Source: Chitinophaga pinensis
Lineage (GTDB): Bacteria; Bacteroidota; Bacteroidia; Chitinophagales; Chitinophagaceae
DNA: 64,000 nucleotides
Assembly (NCBI GenBank): GCA_945878115.1
Contig: CAMDVD010000006.1
Span: 1-64,000, forward strand
Direction: 5' to 3'
Shown: piece by piece, positions 61,956 through 64,000 of the stretch
Layout: each line of letters opens with the position of its first letter
Position numbering within the stretch: position 1 is the stretch's first letter
The notes under the pieces: model-generated
What the model was told of the DNA's origin: nothing
Seen by the model: only the letters and a program-made list of their open reading frames with translations
Databases searched by the model: none
Translations under genes and position numbers: made by a program

Positions 61956-62037
61956 TATTGCGGCAACGATAGTAGTGAAAATCCTTTTTGCTGGCTCTGC
62001 AGCAAAAAGATTGAAACGGATAGCGTGCATGCCGCCC
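61956..62037 (+). repeat. Structured intergenic repeat, copy F (82 bp)
   Basis: Begins TATTGCGGCAACGATAG and ends GCATGCCGCCC. The inner hairpin CTTTTTGCTG/CAGCAAAAAG has a GCTCTG loop. It lies about 70 bases upstream of the batB promoter element. Confidence 0.8.
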
Positions 62038-62105
62038 AAATAATTCTCACAACAAATTAAATTTATCCAAAAAAATCAGCCTTCACAAAATAGTTAAAAC
62101 TTTCT

Positions 62106-62113
62106 TAAATTTG
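62106..62113 (+). promoter_or_regulatory. -7 promoter element for batB-batC (TAAATTTG)
   Basis: TAnnTTTG match 34 nt before the ATG at 62148 and 13 nt before an alternative ATG at 62127. Confidence 0.45.
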
Positions 62114-62147
62114 AAATGCTTAGAACATGCTGCATTATTTTTGCCGC

Positions 62148-63149
62148 ATGTTACGATTTGAAAACATAGAATACTTTTGGCTATTACTATTGGTAGTACT
62201 AGTCATTGTCTTGTTTATTTTTGCCATGCTGAATAAACAATCTCGTTTAAAAAAAATTGGAGATGAATCTTTGGTACATGCATTAATACCTACTTTCAGC
62301 TCACCTCGCACTGTAATTCGTTTTATACTTTTAGGTTTAGCACTAATTATCGGAATAGTTGGTTTAGCTAATTTACAAGCAGGATCTCGTTCCGAAAAAA
62401 TAGAACGAAAAGGGATAGATGTCATGATTGCATTAGATGTGAGTAAAAGTATGTTGGCAAAAGATGTGAGTCCGAATAGATTAGAAAAAGCAAAACAATT
62501 TATTTCTAAGTTATTTGAAAAATTACCCAATGACCGAATAGGACTTATTTTATTTGCTGGCAGGGCTTATACCTCTGTTCCATTAACAATAGATTACTCT
62601 GCATTAAAAATGAATTTATTTTCTGCGAATCCATCATTGGTGCCAACACAAGGTACAGTGATAGGTGAGGCAATCAGTATGGCTAGACAAAGTTTTAATG
62701 CCAAAGAAACAAAGTACAAGAGTATTGTTTTAATCAGTGACGGAGAAGACCACGATGAGAATGCACAAGATGAAGTGAAGAAGGCTGTTGGAGAAGGCAT
62801 AATGATTAATACCATTGGCATTGGTTCTCCAGAAGGTGCTTCCATTTGGGATGAAGAATTGCAGGAGAATAAAAAAGATGAAGAAGGCAAAGAAGTAATC
62901 TCTAAATTGAATGAATCTGAATTGCAAACGATTGCAGCTGCTGGTCAAGGCGTTTATGTACGTTTAAATAATACAGATGCCGCAACAGAGTCTATTGCAA
63001 AGCAAATCAATTCGACGGAGCAGAAGAATTTTGGAGACAGTATTTTTACGGATTACAATAGTTATTTTCAGTATTTCTTGGTTGTAACTTTACTGCTCAT
63101 GCTCATCGAGTTTATTATTCCGGAACGCAAAAAACTACAAACAATATGA
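62148..63149 (+). CDS. batB: BatB-like VWA-domain membrane protein
   Basis: 333 residues from the ATG at 62148, the family-like start MLRFENIEYFW; an ATG seven codons earlier (62127) is also possible. Membrane segments lie at about residues 8-28, 58-77 and near the C-terminus (YFLVVTLLLMLIEFIIP). Between the second and third is a von Willebrand A domain with MIDAS motif DVSKS, RIGLILFAGRAYTSVPLT and SIVLISDGEDHDENA. BatB works with BatA and MoxR-type ATPases in oxidative-stress tolerance in Bacteroides; the mechanism is unresolved. Here neither moxR nor batA precedes it. Its stop overlaps the batC start by four bases (ATGA), so translation is coupled. Confidence 0.86.
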   Translation: MLRFENIEYFWLLLLVVLVIVLFIFAMLNKQSRLKKIGDESLVHALIPTFSSPRTVIRFILLGLALIIGIVGLANLQAGSRSEKIERKGIDVMIALDVSKSMLAKDVSPNRLEKAKQFISKLFEKLPNDRIGLILFAGRAYTSVPLTIDYSALKMNLFSANPSLVPTQGTVIGEAISMARQSFNAKETKYKSIVLISDGEDHDENAQDEVKKAVGEGIMINTIGIGSPEGASIWDEELQENKKDEEGKEVISKLNESELQTIAAAGQGVYVRLNNTDAATESIAKQINSTEQKNFGDSIFTDYNSYFQYFLVVTLLLMLIEFIIPERKKLQTI

Positions 63150-63874
63150 GAATTATCTTTTTTCTAATAGCCGCTTTTGTATGTTCAAATTCTATTGCAC
63201 AAACTGCCGACCAACATATTTATTCTGGCAACAAATTGTATGCAAAAGGGCAGTATAAAGCCGCTGCAGCAGAATACCAGAAAGCCTATCAAGACAAAAA
63301 AAATAGAGAAGCACAATACAATTTAGGGAATGCTTTTTACCAACAAAAGGATTATGAAAAAGCCAACAAACAATATACGGAAACAGCTTCCAACTCGAAA
63401 GATAAAAATTTAAGAGCCGCTTCTAATCACAATATTGGCAATACCTATATGGAGCAAAAAAAATGGGATGAAGCCATTCAAAATTATAAGCAATCGCTTA
63501 AACAAAATCCAGACTCAAAAGAAACAAAATATAATCTTGCTTATGCGCAGGCAATGAAAAAAAAGCATGAAAATGACGACAAGAATAAGAAGGATCAAAA
63601 CAAAGACAAGGATAAACAAGATCAAAATAAGAAAGACCAACAAGATAAACAGGACAAGCAAGACAAAGGCAAACAAGATCCAAAACAGGATGATAAAGGA
63701 GATCCGAAAGAGCCTAAAGACAAGGAGCAAGACAAACCCCAATCGCAGCCAAGCAAACTAACAAAAGATCAAGCAGATCAATTATTAAATGCCTTGAATC
63801 AAGAGGAAAAAAAGTTACGTGAAAAGAAAGACAAGGAAAAAGGACAAGCAGTAAAATTGGAAAAAGATTGGTAG
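63146..63874 (+). CDS. batC: BatC-like TPR protein
   Basis: 242 residues. Signal peptide at residues 1-19. Residues about 20-140 contain three TPR units (GNKLYAKGQYKAAAAEYQKA, LGNAFYQQKDYEKANKQY, GNTYMEQKKWDEAIQNYKQS). From about 145 the protein becomes extremely K, D and Q rich (KDQNKDKDKQDQNKK), a low-complexity linker of some 60 residues, followed by a charged C-terminal helix. This matches BatC, the TPR partner downstream of BatB. It should be periplasmic. After it there is an inverted repeat and then the window ends, so batD or batE cannot be checked. Confidence 0.85.
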   Translation: MRIIFFLIAAFVCSNSIAQTADQHIYSGNKLYAKGQYKAAAAEYQKAYQDKKNREAQYNLGNAFYQQKDYEKANKQYTETASNSKDKNLRAASNHNIGNTYMEQKKWDEAIQNYKQSLKQNPDSKETKYNLAYAQAMKKKHENDDKNKKDQNKDKDKQDQNKKDQQDKQDKQDKGKQDPKQDDKGDPKEPKDKEQDKPQSQPSKLTKDQADQLLNALNQEEKKLREKKDKEKGQAVKLEKDW

Positions 63875-63961
63875 TACCGTAGCATTTATTTTTTAATTAA
63901 AATAGACTATGGTATATTCTCATTCGTATTTGTTTTCTTAATTAAAAAATACGCTACGGTA
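63875..63961. repeat. Long AT-rich inverted repeat after batC
   Basis: The arm TACCGTAGCATTTATTTTTT continuing to AATTAA (63875-63900) pairs almost fully with TTAATTAAAAAATACGCTAC through GGTA (63938-63961). A nested partial hairpin uses TATGGTA near 63908. It starts one base after the batC stop codon and could terminate transcription. The same TACCGTAGC-type arm occurs at 2261 and 40564. Confidence 0.6.
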
Positions 63962-64000
63962 TACAACCAAGATCACTTAGTTTTCTTAATTAAAAAAAAT

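Larger units (their letters stand above)
61690..62147. other. Gene-free gap with repeats and batB promoter
   Basis: Contains the right copy of the flanking palindrome, structured repeat F and a -7 element. I see no further gene. Confidence 0.6.

Noticed and set aside
1413-62037. Retron or group II intron RNA as identity of the structured repeats
   Set aside because: No reverse transcriptase or intron-encoded protein accompanies any copy, and the copies are too short for an intron.

Overview
This AT-rich window comes from a member of the Bacteroidota. The evidence is six proteins ending in type IX secretion (T9SS) type A sorting domains, a YDG-domain surface protein, WbqC, GWxTD and DUF3078 proteins, a YtxJ-type bacillithiol-system protein and BatB/BatC. 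Many genes also have the Bacteroidota -7 promoter element TAnnTTTG, and there are few Shine-Dalgarno-like sites. A Chitinophagales-like lineage is a guess; no taxonomic marker is present. I see no tRNA, rRNA, CRISPR array, prophage or intact insertion sequence.

Layout. 1-2.7 kb: truncated YDG surface protein, Rieske lipoprotein, methylmalonyl-CoA epimerase (all minus). 2.9-8.4 kb: cysteine desulfurase, cupin-GNAT fusion, TPR protein, RsgA, and a VOC gene interrupted by TGA. 8.5-11.5 kb: small membrane-anchored or secreted protein and heme-type TonB receptor. 12-19 kb: two T9SS cargo proteins, one of 1757 residues. 19-26 kb: peptide-binding lipoprotein with MqnA (futalosine menaquinone pathway), YkgJ protein, a coiled-coil/FeoA/hydrolase operon, and histidine ammonia-lyase behind an AAA/DUF4143 ATPase. 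26-31.6 kb: M56 peptidase-TonB fusion, outer-membrane protein, OsmC, frameshifted DUF3078 gene, PQQ-type propeller lipoprotein. 32-42.5 kb: arginine decarboxylase, WbqC, GWxTD, LEA-type lipoprotein, a second DUF4143 ATPase behind three 32-bp repeats, dihydroorotase, Wzi-like outer-membrane protein, YtxJ with a 42-residue lipoprotein, saccharopine dehydrogenase-like enzyme. 42.7-48 kb: two T9SS proteins sharing a 55-residue repeat. 48-55.4 kb: acetyl-CoA synthetase and SbcDC. 55.4-64 kb: further T9SS cargo, a ferredoxin-NADP reductase-like flavoprotein, an outer-membrane protein, a small membrane protein flanked by repeats, and BatB-BatC.

Most genes are core metabolism, repair and envelope functions, mixed with a heavy load of secreted T9SS cargo. 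No single large defence or biosynthetic system is evident.

The most unusual material lies between genes. A family of structured repeats, four copies of which are exactly 82 bp, is closed by GCGGCA/TGCCGC and carries hairpins with visible compensatory changes; two more copies have different or extra arms. A second family of AT-rich hairpins sits next to some of them. Other signals are a back-to-back divergent promoter, three phased 32-bp repeats before an ATPase gene, and two probable gene decays.
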